DNA of 64,000 bases from Coprinus comatus (lineage: Eukaryota > Basidiomycota > Agaricomycetes > Agaricales > Agaricaceae), in NCBI GenBank assembly GCA_034638255.1, contig JAWPGT010000013.1, positions 620,001 through 684,000 on the forward strand. The letters are read 5' to 3'. Under the pieces are notes generated by a model. The model worked only from the letters and a program-made list of their open reading frames with translations, was not told the origin of the DNA and searched no databases. The translations under genes and the position numbers were made by a program. Positions 1 to 10,280 of the stretch are shown here, piece by piece; the stretch's first letter is position 1; each line of letters opens with the position of its first letter.

Positions 1-554
1 CAACGGAAGAGAGGGTGCTGGTGAAGCAGGGTTGGAGGGTATCGGACTGACGCTTTGGATATCCTCTAGTGGAACCGTTTCTAGATTATCGGTGGAGCCA
101 AGTGCAGCATGCTTCCCTGTAAATGTCGATGAAAGAGTACGTCTCCTTGAGTTTCCATTCCATAGCAAGCTGGCCCGCCTAAGCAGAGAGGGGGAGGTCG
201 AGAGGGAGGTGGCACCGGTGGATTCGCGCGCGGCTTTCCGTCGTTGCCGTTCCGCCAACTCCCATCTCCGCAGGGTCTGGTGTTATATAGATGCTGAGAT
301 ACTGAATAGGCTATAGCTCTAGAGGAACATACCTCCTCTACACGCTTTGTTTCTGCCTCTTGGTCCGATATGGGTGGGTATGAGTTTGAATCCGAGTCGT
401 CGTTTGGGTCGTTGGTGACGGTCTGCTTATGCTTGCCTTTCTTGTCTGGAGGGGTTGGTGGGTCGTGCGTCCATGTGTTGATACGGGCGATGTCGTCTTC
501 AATGGTTGGCGACTGTGGTGGGCGGACTGTGTCGAGAGAGGATATGGAGGACAT
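1..554 (-). CDS. Unknown basic/Ser-rich protein, 3' part cut by window edge
   Basis: I do not recognise this protein. The ATG at 554 opens a 74-codon exon beginning MSSISSLDTVRPPQSP, rich in Pro, Asp and Ser. A GTATGT donor at 332 pairs with an ACCAG acceptor ending at 277 (56 nt, phase 0). The second exon then reads open to base 1 with an Arg-rich stretch (TLRRWELAERQRRKAARES) followed by Ser/Thr-rich sequence, so the C-terminus lies outside the window. It follows the membrane-protein gene at 648-1969 on the same strand, 93 bp downstream of that gene's stop. It could in principle be a further exon of that gene, but the in-frame stop at 648 and a fresh ATG make two genes more likely. Confidence 0.45.
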
Positions 555-647
555 GGTGGATATGGTGGAGAAAGCAAGTCCGAACTTAGTAACGTATATT
601 TAGAAATAGTCCATCACCATCCAATTACTACTGTCTACTACTCTAGT

Positions 648-1969
648 CTAAAACCGATTGCCTTTCGGGGCCTGCATCACTACTCCTTCATCATAATCCG
701 ACCCATTGTCTCCAGCAACATAGTGCCGAAGCCCAGACGCCTTTGGCAACGTGTTTACTATGGGTGCAGTGGAATCATCACGACTGTACATGGTGCTTCG
801 GGCGCTCTTGTCATTCTGGCGTAATGAAAGAATCGACATCCGCGCATTCTCACGCATTTGCATAAGGTTTTGGTGGAATGCATTCTGGATACCATCGCTT
901 TAATAACAAGAAATAGTAATTTCAACCACCTACATACCTGCTCTCGCCAGTATTGCAACCGTTTCTCGCGATCAGCATCACGTTGTTTGCGGTGCATGAA
1001 GAAGAGTCCAACAAGGGTACCGAACATCCCTACAAGAGGTCAGGGTCAGACTTGGGGGGAGGAATTTAAATCGTAGCCAACCTCCAAAAATGCCTATTGC
1101 TACAAGAACATATACATAAACTCCCAAATGCCGAGGCTCAGCAGCGGGTGTACCACAAACACCAGACGCCAGGCAATTCCAAGATTGGCACCTATGTAGC
1201 AACGTTAGACGGGCAATGTTGGATCGTATGGACCGTAGGAGAACGACCTACTCTTTATCGGCCTCGCATGTATCTCCGATTTGCTTCTCATTCAGGCAGA
1301 CGGTCTGGATTGAATCACAGTATAATCCAGGCGCACAGTTTCCACGGGAGACGATATAAGGAAATTCTCCCCCGAGCTCGTAGGCGGTATAGGCGGTGTT
1401 TTCTACGACGCAGGGGTTCTGGAGGGTGACATTGGCCCACCTGCAGATTGGATGAGTTCTTCTCATCCGTTGGATGAGGAGGAGAGAGCTTACATGCAGA
1501 CATTGTTAAGACAGACAGAACCATTGACATTGAGGCCCCTGCCAGATTGGTCAGAAAGCTCCCTAAAGTTAGGTGGTGCTTCGCATTGATCTATAGAATT
1601 GATAGGTAATTGTCTTCTGGAAGGGAAATATCAAAACCGACCGTCGCGGTTCTTCTGGCAAGCACTGCCGATAGGGAGAAGGGGTTGGCAAGCAGTGCCC
1701 TCATCTGGACAGAATTGACCTCTAGCACACTTGTCTGGTATAATATGCGAGTCCTGAGCATATCCAAAGGGAAAGTCTTCGCTTCTGCAGCCCTTTAGCT
1801 CGCACTTGCCTGCGTCCGAGCAGTAATTGGATGCCGTGCATTCAGACCAGAACTGATAAGTGCCACTTTGGAGACGATTGTTGCCCTGGTTGCAATCACC
1901 GCCTCTTGTAACGTTGCCAGCGTATACTGCGGCGAGGGAGGATAATAAAAGGAATGTGAGGGAATGCAT
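648..1969 (-). CDS. Secreted-type Cys-rich single-pass membrane protein
   Basis: The ATG at 1969 starts a clear signal peptide (MHSLTFLLLSSLAAVYAG). The lumenal/extracellular part holds many paired cysteines over at least four exons, including segments GGDCNQG, CTASNYCSDAGKC, CARGQFC, NGSVCLNNVC, NCAPGLYCDS and CQSWNCLASGVC. One TM helix follows (around GVYVYVLVAIGIF, 1045-1105, continuing into FGTLVGLFFMH), then a basic stop-transfer stretch (RKQRDADREKR) and a cytoplasmic tail of about 80 residues ending at the stop at 648. Introns lie at about 1640-1598, 1498-1435, 1250-1185, 1080-1030 and 925-870 (approximate). Small Cys-rich type I membrane proteins of this form are common and poorly characterised in basidiomycetes. 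A wall-sensor or adhesion role is only a guess. Confidence 0.7.
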
Positions 1970-2126
1970 TAGGAGAGAAGGAGAGAATGAGGGCCGCTGA
2001 CTGACCTCCACCGTTGTCACAGTCCTCTTTTCCCACGATTTGAATAATATATTCCTTTTCCGAATAACCCTTTAGCAGCGCACTAATGTACATCACCTCG
2101 TGGTCTCCGCCCTCTTCCTCCCAAAC

Positions 2127-3371
2127 ATGCTAGGCCATCTTATCAAGGGCTTTTTCACCCTCATCTGCGGAGGTTCCACTGATAAACCAACTCCGTCACC
2201 GCAACAGCAACCACCCCAACACCAACAGCAACAACAGCAACAACAGCAACAATATCAACAATATCAACAATATCAACAATGGCAGGCGCCTATCCAAAAA
2301 CCCCAACATTACCCTCCTCAACCACAACCTCACCCTCCTCGACCACAACCTTACGCTCCTCAACCACAATCTTACGCTCCTCGACCACAACCTCACTCTC
2401 CTCAACCACAACCTTACTCCCCTCAACCACAACATTACCCTCCTCAACCACAACATTACCCTCCTCAACCACAACATTACCCTCCTCAACCACAACCTCA
2501 CTCTCCTCAACCACAGCCAGAAAAAACCGCGCAACCCCCACTTAGCGGTCTACCTTACAACAAGGTGTGCAAACAACTGCCTTGTTGAACCATGTGTACT
2601 CATATATTTCATTCGGTAATGCTTGGTAAAACAGGACCAGAATAGCCTAAACCAACAGAACAGCCATTATGTTGGGCTCAGGAGCCAAGCTAATGAAGAA
2701 GGTGATGCTATGGCACAGTGTTTTGAGGAGAGTCATCAAGCCTATAACCGAGGTGATGGTGCAGGAGCAAAGGAGTTCTCCAACAAAGGCAAGGAACACA
2801 AAAAGCGCATGGAAGAATTGAATAAACGGGCTAGCGAATGGATTTTCATTGGTATGATGCTCCTCTCTTAATCACCGAACTTGGGTCTCAGCGAACTTCT
2901 GAATTGTAAATTGTGATGGGAAGAGAACAACAAAGTAGGAAGGTCCTGTCTATCCTGCTTCATCTTGAAACTAATGTGCTTTTATAGGACAGTCAAGCAC
3001 ATGAAATTGACTTGCACGGTCTTTATGTCAAAGAAGCTATAGCCTTCACTGACAAAGCGCTTCAAGAAGCTCGCGGACGGGGTGACAAGGAAATACATCT
3101 CATCGTCGGTAAAGGACTTCATTCCAAGAATGGCGCTGCTAGACTCAAACCGGCGGTTGAGGGTCTCATCCAAAAGTATGTTCAGCTTATTTTTTCCACT
3201 CCATTCGCACCCATCACTATTTACTTCAGATACAGCCTGTCCGCGAATTTGGACCCCAATAATGCCGGTGTTCTCATTGTCCAACTTGATTCTGACCGCG
3301 GACGAGGTGTTGGGGTGGACGAGATTACCCGGAGAATTGAACGCAACGAGGAGAGTTGTATCATCATGTAA
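2127..3371 (+). CDS. DUF1771-Smr domain protein with C-terminal CaaX box
   Basis: The N-terminus (MLGHLIKGFFTLICGG) starts at the first ATG, 2127. Next comes a long Gln/Pro low-complexity region with repeats of the PQPQHYP type. A DUF1771 helical hairpin follows (SQANEEGDAMAQCFEES ... KRMEELNKRASEWIF), then an Smr domain with the EIDLHGLYVKEA motif and IVGKGLHSKNG. Smr domains bind or cleave nucleic acid. The exons are 2127-2564, 2635-2851, an 11-nt microexon at 2924-2934, 2988-3175 and about 3231-3371. The microexon supplies ENNK just before DSQAHEIDLHG, as the family pattern demands. The last four residues before the stop are CIIM, a canonical CaaX box with Met, which predicts farnesylation and membrane attachment. 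The role in this organism is unknown. Confidence 0.85.
2290..2522 (+). repeat. In-frame minisatellite encoding Pro/Gln repeats
   Basis: There are roughly fifteen tandem copies of a 15-nt unit like CCTCAACCACAACNT plus variants, inside the Smr-protein coding region. It follows a CAA/CAG tract at 2220-2280. The long reverse-strand and +1-frame open reading frames here are by-products of the repeat. Confidence 0.85.
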
Positions 3372-3648
3372 AAAGCTAATTATATTTCGTTGTATCATCT
3401 TGAGGGTCGGGTTACAATTATGTACATATATAGTCAGGAAAAAATATGCTTGTTTTTTTTTTTGCTACGAGAAACTTGTATACTAAACAAACAAACCAAT
3501 AGAGACTATGGAACAGATCAAGCAAAAAGAAAAAATTTCGGAGGTCCCCTATGTATACCATTTGCCGAATGCTTAAGAGCAACCAACCCCTTCGTCACCT
3601 CATCCAATCCACAAGAAAATCCCCTTCACCGTACCAATTATGATTCCT

Positions 3649-4907
3649 TCATATCTCTAAACCGACGAGCACGAATGCCTGATCAACTGCAAAAGGAGAT
3701 TTTGTTACAACTGAACCACCGATATACATCAAAGAGTGTAACAATTGGCCCAAGTTAGGCATGGACCGTTCAAGCACAATGACCAACGCAGTGCATTCCA
3801 GATTTTCAGAAGCTAAATCCAACAATGCCACGATGCTACATTTGGAGGGTTAATCAGTAAAAAAAAAATCGGTAGAGTAATCATCATGATCCGTCCTACT
3901 CATTAAGATGTAAAACGAGCCAAGAGTATCGAGAACATACCTCTCACGTAGACCAACCGAAGCCGCACTTTTGCCGTCTACATATAGTGTCTTAGGTTTC
4001 CCAGGGAGTTCAAGGACAACTCCCTCAAACTCTGCACCCAAGGTAGGCGCAGAAACAGAAACACTTTTGGCGTACGGAAGTGCAGTAAGTCCCCCTTGTG
4101 GGAAGAGCGTAACTAAAAAGTCCAAAGCGTCTTTGTGTGCGTTCGACTTTGACTTTTGGCCAACGGAAGTGTTGTGTCTATGGACATTAGAATCGAATGC
4201 AACACTGTTCATGCTAGATCCGCTACTGTAACTGCCATCGTCTGGAGTCAAAGGTGGCGTAGAGAAGCCCGAGGACCAAGTGCCAGAGCGAGCAGAAGCA
4301 GGTATGGGGCGAGGCGTGCTTGTTCTGCCAATGTTTTGGGCTGGTTGTTCAAATCGTCCATGAGTATAGTCAACTGTTGTAATGGGAGCTGCTGCAGTCG
4401 GAGAGTGGGCAATGTTCCTAGTAAACGCCCGCGTGCCGTGAACGGAGATGGGAGAGGCAGATAAGGAATAGGTAGGAGAGGAGGGGAGGGAGGAGGGTGG
4501 AGAGGAGGGGAGGTATGGCGCCGGATTGCCTGTCACACAATCCGACGACCCTCTGTCTGGAGGGCATTTACTCATAGGGGCGTCAAAAGCGCCACTTTTA
4601 TCGGATAAATGGACGCCAGAGGTTTGTGGTTTGTCAGCACACAGAGCCGGAGAACATAAGAAACACTTACCCCAGGTCCTCCAGAGAACGTAGTAGAATA
4701 ATAATACATGTCGTCGTTGCCCTCAAGGTGGCAAACAGCGAGCACGCTAGGCACGGCGGTGTCGGAAGAAGCAGCCCCATCTCCAACGCTTTGACGAGCG
4801 TTGCTGGAAAGATATGAGTATGATGAACTCGGCAAAAGAGGGGCGGCGTACGTGGGGCAAAGACTAGATTTCTGTTTTGTAAAATTGGACATAGTATTCA
4901 ACGACAT
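3649..4907 (-). CDS. OAZ1: Ornithine decarboxylase antizyme (+1 frameshifted)
   Basis: Antizyme binds ornithine decarboxylase and sends it to the proteasome, and so controls polyamines. The exons are 4907-4671, 4594-3941 and 3835-3649. ORF1 (82 codons, from MSLNTMSNF) ends after splicing as TGG CGC TTT TGA, with the TGA at 4585-4583. A +1 shift continues as GAC GCC CCT, giving F-D-A-P, closely parallel to the animal UCC-UGA site that yields S-D-A-P. The shifted frame then runs open through a Ser-rich region into the antizyme fold (FEGVVLELPGKPKTLYVDG, LRESIVALLDLASENLEC, FVLVGLEI at the C-terminus). The predicted product is 358 aa. Family knowledge: polyamines stimulate the shift and so close a feedback loop. 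A naive gene caller would start at the ATG at 4575 or split the gene. It diverges from RPS2. Confidence 0.9.
4583..4594 (-). promoter_or_regulatory. Programmed +1 frameshift site UUU-UGA
   Basis: The minus strand reads TGG CGC TTT TGA CGC CCC. The first twelve bases lie immediately after the splice acceptor ending at 4595. UUU is the P-site codon and UGA the slow stop codon. The downstream CGCCCC resembles the UGCCCC that follows UGA in vertebrate antizymes. No reading of the second exon in the ORF1 frame avoids the stop. Confidence 0.85.
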
Positions 4908-5398
4908 GTGCTGCCAACTTGGGAGATGGTGATGAGAATAGTAGAAGGATGTTGTGGTCAACTATTAGACACTCAATTAGAACTGATCGGCCGAAGAGAA
5001 GAGAACACAAACACTGTGCGATGTGAGACTGGATAAGCCACACTGTTATCCTCTGCGCTTTGTCCCCCCCCTTGCTGACTAAGCGCTCCATACATCACAC
5101 GTGATTCGCAACATCCATATCGAAATCTAGTCCTACACACCCCCCAGAGCGTTCGACACCGTCCCCAACAGCGACCTCAAGACTGTGAGTACCCCGTTTT
5201 CATGCCATCCGATTCCTAGGTGTGCGATCTATGCTGGAAAACCATTTTAAATGGCCGAGATACGCAATCTGCGATGGATGGGGTGCAGTCACTCCAGATG
5301 GATCTGTGTGCACTTGGGAATCTTTGCGGACTCAGTCATCAGATAAACTAACATTCAGACTTTATAGACACCCCTCCGACCTTCAACAGAAAATCATT
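4908..5398. promoter_or_regulatory. Divergent promoter and leader region, antizyme / RPS2
   Basis: This 491-bp gap separates the antizyme ATG from the RPS2 ATG. It contains a CACGTG at 5098-5103 and a C-run near 5064. On the plus strand a GTGAGT at about 5185 and a CAG before ACTTTATAG at about 5358 look like a leader intron in the RPS2 5' UTR, as is common for ribosomal protein genes. I see no coding region. Confidence 0.5.
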
Positions 5399-6269
5399 AT
5401 GGCTGACGCTGCCCCCCGTGGACGCGGTGGATTTGGACGTGGACGTGGCGAGAGAGGAAGGGGTCGCCGTGGACCTCGTCGTGGAGGCCGCAAAGATGAG
5501 GACAAAGAATGGTGAGTTGCAGCTGAATTTTTCCATAATCGATCTTACAGATCTCTAGGGTCCCCGTCACCAAACTTGGCCGCCTCGTCAAGGATGGAAA
5601 GATCAAGTCCATGGAGGAAATCTACCTCTTCTCCCTCCCCGTCAAAGAATTCCAAATTGTCGATTTCTTCCTTCCCAAGCTCAAGGACGAGGTCATGAAG
5701 ATCATGCCCGTGCAGAAGCAAACCCGTGCTGGTCAGCGTACGCGCTTCAAGGCTTTCGTTGCCATTGGTGACTCCGAAGGTCATGTTGGTCTCGGTGTAA
5801 AGTGCGCCAAGGAAGTTGCAACCGCCATCCGTGGTGCCATTATTCTTGCCAAACTCTCCGTTATCCCTGTGCGTCGTGGTTACTGGGGTGCTGCTCTCGG
5901 TGAGCCCCATACAGTCCCTTCCAAAGTCAGCGGCAAGGTCGGATCTGTCATGTGTCGTCTCATTCCTGCTCCCCGTGGTACTGGTATCGTTGCTGCACCG
6001 GCCTCGAAACGCCTTCTCCAACTCGCTGGTGTTGAGGATGTGTACACTCAATCCAAGGGTTCAACTGCCACCATGGGTAACTTCTTGAAAGCTACATTCG
6101 CTGCGGTAAGTGCATCTGCATGCCATATCTGAATATTTCTGACGGTCCTGTGCAGATCACGAAGACATATGCATTCCTTACACCCGACTTGTGGAGAGAG
6201 ATTCCTCTGTCGAGACTACCCTATGATGAATACAGCGCTCACCTTGCGCTTGCTGCGAAGAAGTACTAG
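5399..6269 (+). CDS. RPS2: 40S ribosomal protein S2 (uS5)
   Basis: This is a small-subunit ribosomal protein that lines the mRNA entry and decoding region. Exons are 5399-5511, 5559-6105 and 6156-6269, giving 257 aa, the normal eukaryotic size. The N-terminus is an RG-rich tail ([17 protein letters not shown]), normally arginine-methylated. The S5 RNA-binding domain is clear ([38 protein letters not shown]), followed by the C-terminal S5 fold ([20 protein letters not shown]) and the conserved end [15 protein letters not shown]. Its upstream region is shared with the divergent antizyme gene. Expression is probably high, consistent with the C-rich wobble positions of this gene compared with its neighbours. 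Confidence 0.97.
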
Positions 6270-6411
6270 GATGTGTATTGTTGTAGTCTAAAATCGCTTA
6301 GCTGTCATATTCATTTTGCTTGACATAAAAGGCGAGCTTCTTTCCCGATATGGACACACTTAGTTGAAGCGTAATTGCTTTGATAAATTATTTTTTCTGT
6401 TGCGTCTCTCA

Positions 6412-7896
6412 ATGACCGACGCTACCTCTCGCTATTGCCCTCACTTGGTCGGCGACGACGGCAAGGACGACGAGCCCTTTCCAGTCCACCCTCCCCAGGC
6501 TGAGGAACTAGCCTCGTTGACCAGTAACCATATGTCAGAAACTGACGACGACGACGATGAAAGCGAGGACGACATACCACTCGACTTTCCTCAGCCACCC
6601 CCTATAAGTCCTGCTCTTCGGCGCATGCGCAGCTCGCCGTGGTATGTAAAACAATTGGACACCCCCGCTCAAGTAGAACATCGCACTTCGGTGTCCCCTC
6701 TACTCCAAGTGTCGGATGACTGGCCCCATTGGCAATCGCAATGCACCTCAGATACCAGATATTCGTCTCAGGTACATATTCAAACCCACGATGCGCGCCT
6801 TCAGCCCCTACCCGACCAGAAACCTTGCCTGCAAGCTGTGGGCGAAAACCTCGCCTCCGTCAACAGGGATGAAAAAATATCAGACACTCATAAACTGTTA
6901 GCTCTACCTCCCTTAAAGGAACCTCGCCCTTGTCCATCCCTCTCGGAAAGACCGCTGCCCGTCACTTCTACACCGACTAACCCTCTGCCACGTCTCCCAC
7001 GAATCATAAGAAAAGTCGCCAGCATGCGTTCGGAATCTAAACATATATCCATAGATGCTTCCCATCCACGGAGGCCAGTTACCAAAATTAGATCCTTGAA
7101 ATTCCTGTCTGGCCCTGGAGGTTTCGGTAATGGCTCTTCACAACCACAAAAGAATGAGGTCAGGAAACGTAGTTGGTCTCTGAGCAGGCCGGGTGCTTTC
7201 CCAAAGTCTAGAATCGCATCGTTTGCTAGTTCATCATATATTAATCTAAGTGCAACCGAAAATAACGGGTTGCAGCCTCGAGGATCCACTCGATCCCCTT
7301 ATCCGTCCATCCTGCGACCTGGTGACCAACAAACCACTTCTTCCTCGATTTGTTCAAATACTCGTCTAGTTAACACAGAGGATCGACCTGCGAATGTAGT
7401 TACCTTCCGATCGGACGGTCGCTTTGACCTCAGTAGGGGAAATCACATCCAAGTCCCTCCATGTGTTAGCCCGTCGTCTTCTGGAGGGACACCACCTAAT
7501 ATTTCCCCCACTACTCCCGTGACACCTCCTTCTCTATACCCATTATACAAGCTCACACAAGGTGTTCGTGGTAAGAGTAGAAACGCAAGTTCTGGGGCAC
7601 TCCCACAGGTACCAAAATCATTCATTAATGTTGCGCCTGAAAGAAAGGGAAGCTTTAAACTTAGAACAAGGTCCAGCATAATAGGGATATCTGACGACCA
7701 TGATGGTGGAGGCGCAGCCAGGCAAATGGGACTATCGATGAAAGAGCAGGGAGGGAAGGTGAAAAGAATGTTTGCCCGTGCTAGTAATGGTGTTGTTGGA
7801 TGGGGACGGCAATTGGCCGCCAAGGGTTCGAAGGCAATGCCCAATTCTAGCTCGACTTCTGGGAGTCTCGCACAGCTTGCCAGTAAACAGAATTGA
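6412..7896 (+). CDS. Unknown Ser/Pro-rich protein, intronless
   Basis: A single exon encodes 494 residues from the ATG at 6412 (MTDATSRYCPHLVGDDG). An upstream in-frame TTG is not a plausible start. There is an acidic patch near residue 40 (ETDDDDDESEDD), and then a long disordered Ser/Pro/Arg-rich body with SP and RSXS-type motifs typical of phosphorylated regulatory proteins. The C-terminus carries a short helix-prone basic segment (KEQGGKVKRMFARASNG, VVGWGRQLAAKGSK), the best candidate for a conserved or binding region. I recognise no domain. It lies 142 bp downstream of RPS2 on the same strand. That such a long frame stays open without introns supports its being real. Confidence 0.7.
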   Translation: MTDATSRYCPHLVGDDGKDDEPFPVHPPQAEELASLTSNHMSETDDDDDESEDDIPLDFPQPPPISPALRRMRSSPWYVKQLDTPAQVEHRTSVSPLLQVSDDWPHWQSQCTSDTRYSSQVHIQTHDARLQPLPDQKPCLQAVGENLASVNRDEKISDTHKLLALPPLKEPRPCPSLSERPLPVTSTPTNPLPRLPRIIRKVASMRSESKHISIDASHPRRPVTKIRSLKFLSGPGGFGNGSSQPQKNEVRKRSWSLSRPGAFPKSRIASFASSSYINLSATENNGLQPRGSTRSPYPSILRPGDQQTTSSSICSNTRLVNTEDRPANVVTFRSDGRFDLSRGNHIQVPPCVSPSSSGGTPPNISPTTPVTPPSLYPLYKLTQGVRGKSRNASSGALPQVPKSFINVAPERKGSFKLRTRSSIIGISDDHDGGGAARQMGLSMKEQGGKVKRMFARASNGVVGWGRQLAAKGSKAMPNSSSTSGSLAQLASKQN

Positions 7897-8138
7897 TCGT
7901 GAATGGGTGTGTTATCCTTTGTAGCATAAGGAGATCGAAGGTTCTTGGACTTTTTGAACTGTATGTACCAGTATATTTTTGTATGTAGACTCCTTCAAGC
8001 ATTGCATAAAGTTTTTGTTGAGTGTAATATTACAATTCTTTTGTACAATACATATTGCAAAACGTCAGTATTGGCTAATAATGGTCCGTTGAGAGAACCC
8101 CAGTCGTAGGGTGGATTAGCTAATATGACAAGCCCAGC

Positions 8139-10214
8139 TTATATGGTAGAATGTTCATCCGCTTTGTACAGCTTCACAATAAGCGGAAGTTGACTTCCTT
8201 CGGCGTATTTTCCAGATAAGAAAGGCCTTGTTAGTACACTAAAAATCCATTAACAAGAGGCTCTAGAGAAGGAAAATCGAAAGGCAATGTAACCTACACG
8301 TTCACTTTGTTTATCTTTTCTCCTGTCGGGAGGAAAACAAAATGTGTGAGAAGTATATGGAGGAAGGTCTTAATTTCTATCAGGGAAAATCTCATTCCAA
8401 TACAGGACTGCGGGGGTTAGACAACGAAAAACTAGAAGAATATATGAACTCACCCGAGGTCCTGCAGAGAATGAGAGCGTGTTCGAAAATAAGCCGGGTT
8501 GTTGTTGGGCCTTTTCTGGGAGAGAATCCCATCTTTCTGGGCTACAGTTTTAAGATAAGTTAGAGAAAAAATATATCCTCTGAATGCTTACTTGAACTCC
8601 CAGGCGTCCGCGCCCCAAATCTCCTTGTCCAGATTAAAACCCTCAATGGCTACGTGCACAAAGCTCCCCTTGGGCACGGTAAGCGAGGTTTTCCCGCTTG
8701 ATACTGTTCCGTCTGCACTGCGAATAGGATACATAGCAGGTATTTCGTCATCTTGTGTTGCAACTCGTATGGAAGAATGTACGGGTGGTATTAAACGTAT
8801 TGATTCTCTGACAACGTTATGGAGGTAGGGTAGGTTAGAAACGTTGGTGTATAATGAATGGATCTCGTCGACCGTCAAGTCAGAGACGCCAGTCGTGGGC
8901 GTGATAGAGAGGAGTTCCTTCCGAAGGCGGTCTTGAATATCAGTATTTTGTGCAAGCAGGTAAAGTGTCCATGTCAATGAGAGCGAGGAGGTGTCAGAGC
9001 CTGCGAACATGAAGGTATTGATGTTATGGAGAATGTCTTCGTCAGAAATGCGGTTTTCAAGAGAAATATCACTAGAGGCATTAGATTTCACTAATAAGCT
9101 TATGTTAACACCATAAGTTCTCCAAGAGGAAGAGGATGTAGATACATACGGAGAAGACTGAGAAGATCTTTGCCGTCATAGGTTTGGCCAATCTGAGCAG
9201 CCTCTTCGATTTTACGTTTCTTCTCTTGGATTAACTTTCCGGCAACACGACTGATGATTTCTTGGCACCGGTGAACTGTGCGTTGTCTATCATCAGGCTA
9301 CGAAAAGTACTTATGAGCAATGTGGGAACGTCAGGAAGGTGATAACTTACTAATAATCTGTTAACGAAAGGTGCGAATATTGTCATTGCGGTCCTCCAAG
9401 GATTGCCTTGCGAGATAGCAACCTCGAACATCTCCTTATAAGCAAGGAAAAGTTCGTTAGACTCATCATGTATAGCATTAAAGTTGTAGTCAAATCCTAA
9501 GAGCTCTTTAGTACTTGGGTCCACGAAATAGGAAATTAACCCACCAGCAATACCAATCACATCAAAGGTGGCGCGACTAATCCAATGGCATACATCTAGA
9601 ATTGTGGCATTTTCACTACCATTAATAACCATGTTCACCCATTTATCTTTGAGTTGATTTCCTTTCTCAAAGACCAATGGTACAAGTTCTCGGAGATTCT
9701 GAATTGAGAAAGCGGGTGTTGCAACACGGCGTTGACGTCTGTGAACTTGTCCCTCGGCAGATAACATGCCACAGCCAATTAGACTGGTAATAAGTTTCCG
9801 TGATTGCCATGGCTTCTCGTATATTGTGGAATGCTTGAGCACATGTTGAATAGAGAGAGGGTCAAGAGTCAAAAGACGTTCGTCCCACTACAGAAGTTAG
9901 TTCGTTCAGTTGGCTGGAGGATGTAACTCACAGGACCAAGACCTCGTATACGTATTGAGCGCCCATATTTACGGACATAAATTTCATGTACCCGTGCTGA
10001 TGTGAAAGGACTTGGATTGGTTCAGCACACAATTATAGATCAAACAGCCTGGATTAACTGCATACTCAAGGACTCGGGACAAATCTCCGATAAAAAACCC
10101 CTTTACTGGTGGTCCTGCAATTTGATATAAAGGATTATATCTCGGTATGATAAACAGTTTATAGACGACATAGCTGAGAAGAACGAGGATGAATGTAACA
10201 GGTAGAGGTAACAT
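8139..10214 (-). CDS. Cytochrome P450 monooxygenase
   Basis: This is a complete heme-thiolate monooxygenase with an N-terminal membrane anchor (MLPLPVTFILVLLSYVVYKLF) and a Pro-rich hinge (IAGPPVKGFFIG). The C-helix region has EGQVHRRQRRVATPAFS. The I-helix has FAGSDTSS (AGxDT), the K-helix ExxR is VVRESIRLIPP, and the heme loop FSAGPRSCIGMRF is formed across an intron at about 8454-8412, with its Cys thiolate ligand present. The C-terminus after the last intron reads NVVLTRPFLSGKYAEGSQ and ends HSTI. There are about seven introns. The microsomal ER is its expected site and a cytochrome P450 reductase its partner. The substrate cannot be told. No biosynthetic genes surround it, so it is a stand-alone P450. 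Confidence 0.93.
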
Positions 10215-10280
10215 GAGTATAACGCGTGCTTATTGTTGTTCTCATAATTAACTTCATGGGCACGTGACAGTTTGATTTAT

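Noticed and set aside
648..1030. Joining the Cys-rich membrane protein to the unknown gene at 1-554 as one gene
   Set aside because: The tail exon has an in-frame stop at 648 and no good donor before it; a new ATG follows at 554. Kept as two genes, with modest confidence.
2196..2545. Long open frames on the minus strand and in a second plus frame across 2196-2545
   Set aside because: They are shadows of the Pro/Gln minisatellite in the Smr gene; they have no start context or domain and consist of simple repeats.
3850..4575. Treating the ATG at 4575 as the start of an independent 241-aa gene
   Set aside because: It lacks the last antizyme exon, and the preceding spliced ORF ends exactly at a recognised frameshift site; the frame is the shifted antizyme frame.
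5185..5398. A box C/D or H/ACA snoRNA in the probable RPS2 leader intron
   Set aside because: I saw no paired C/D boxes with flanking stem or ACA hairpins; not supportable by eye.
8342..8563. Plus-strand frame with an ATG at 8342
   Set aside because: It lies over the heme-binding exon and introns of the minus-strand P450, which fully explains the region.
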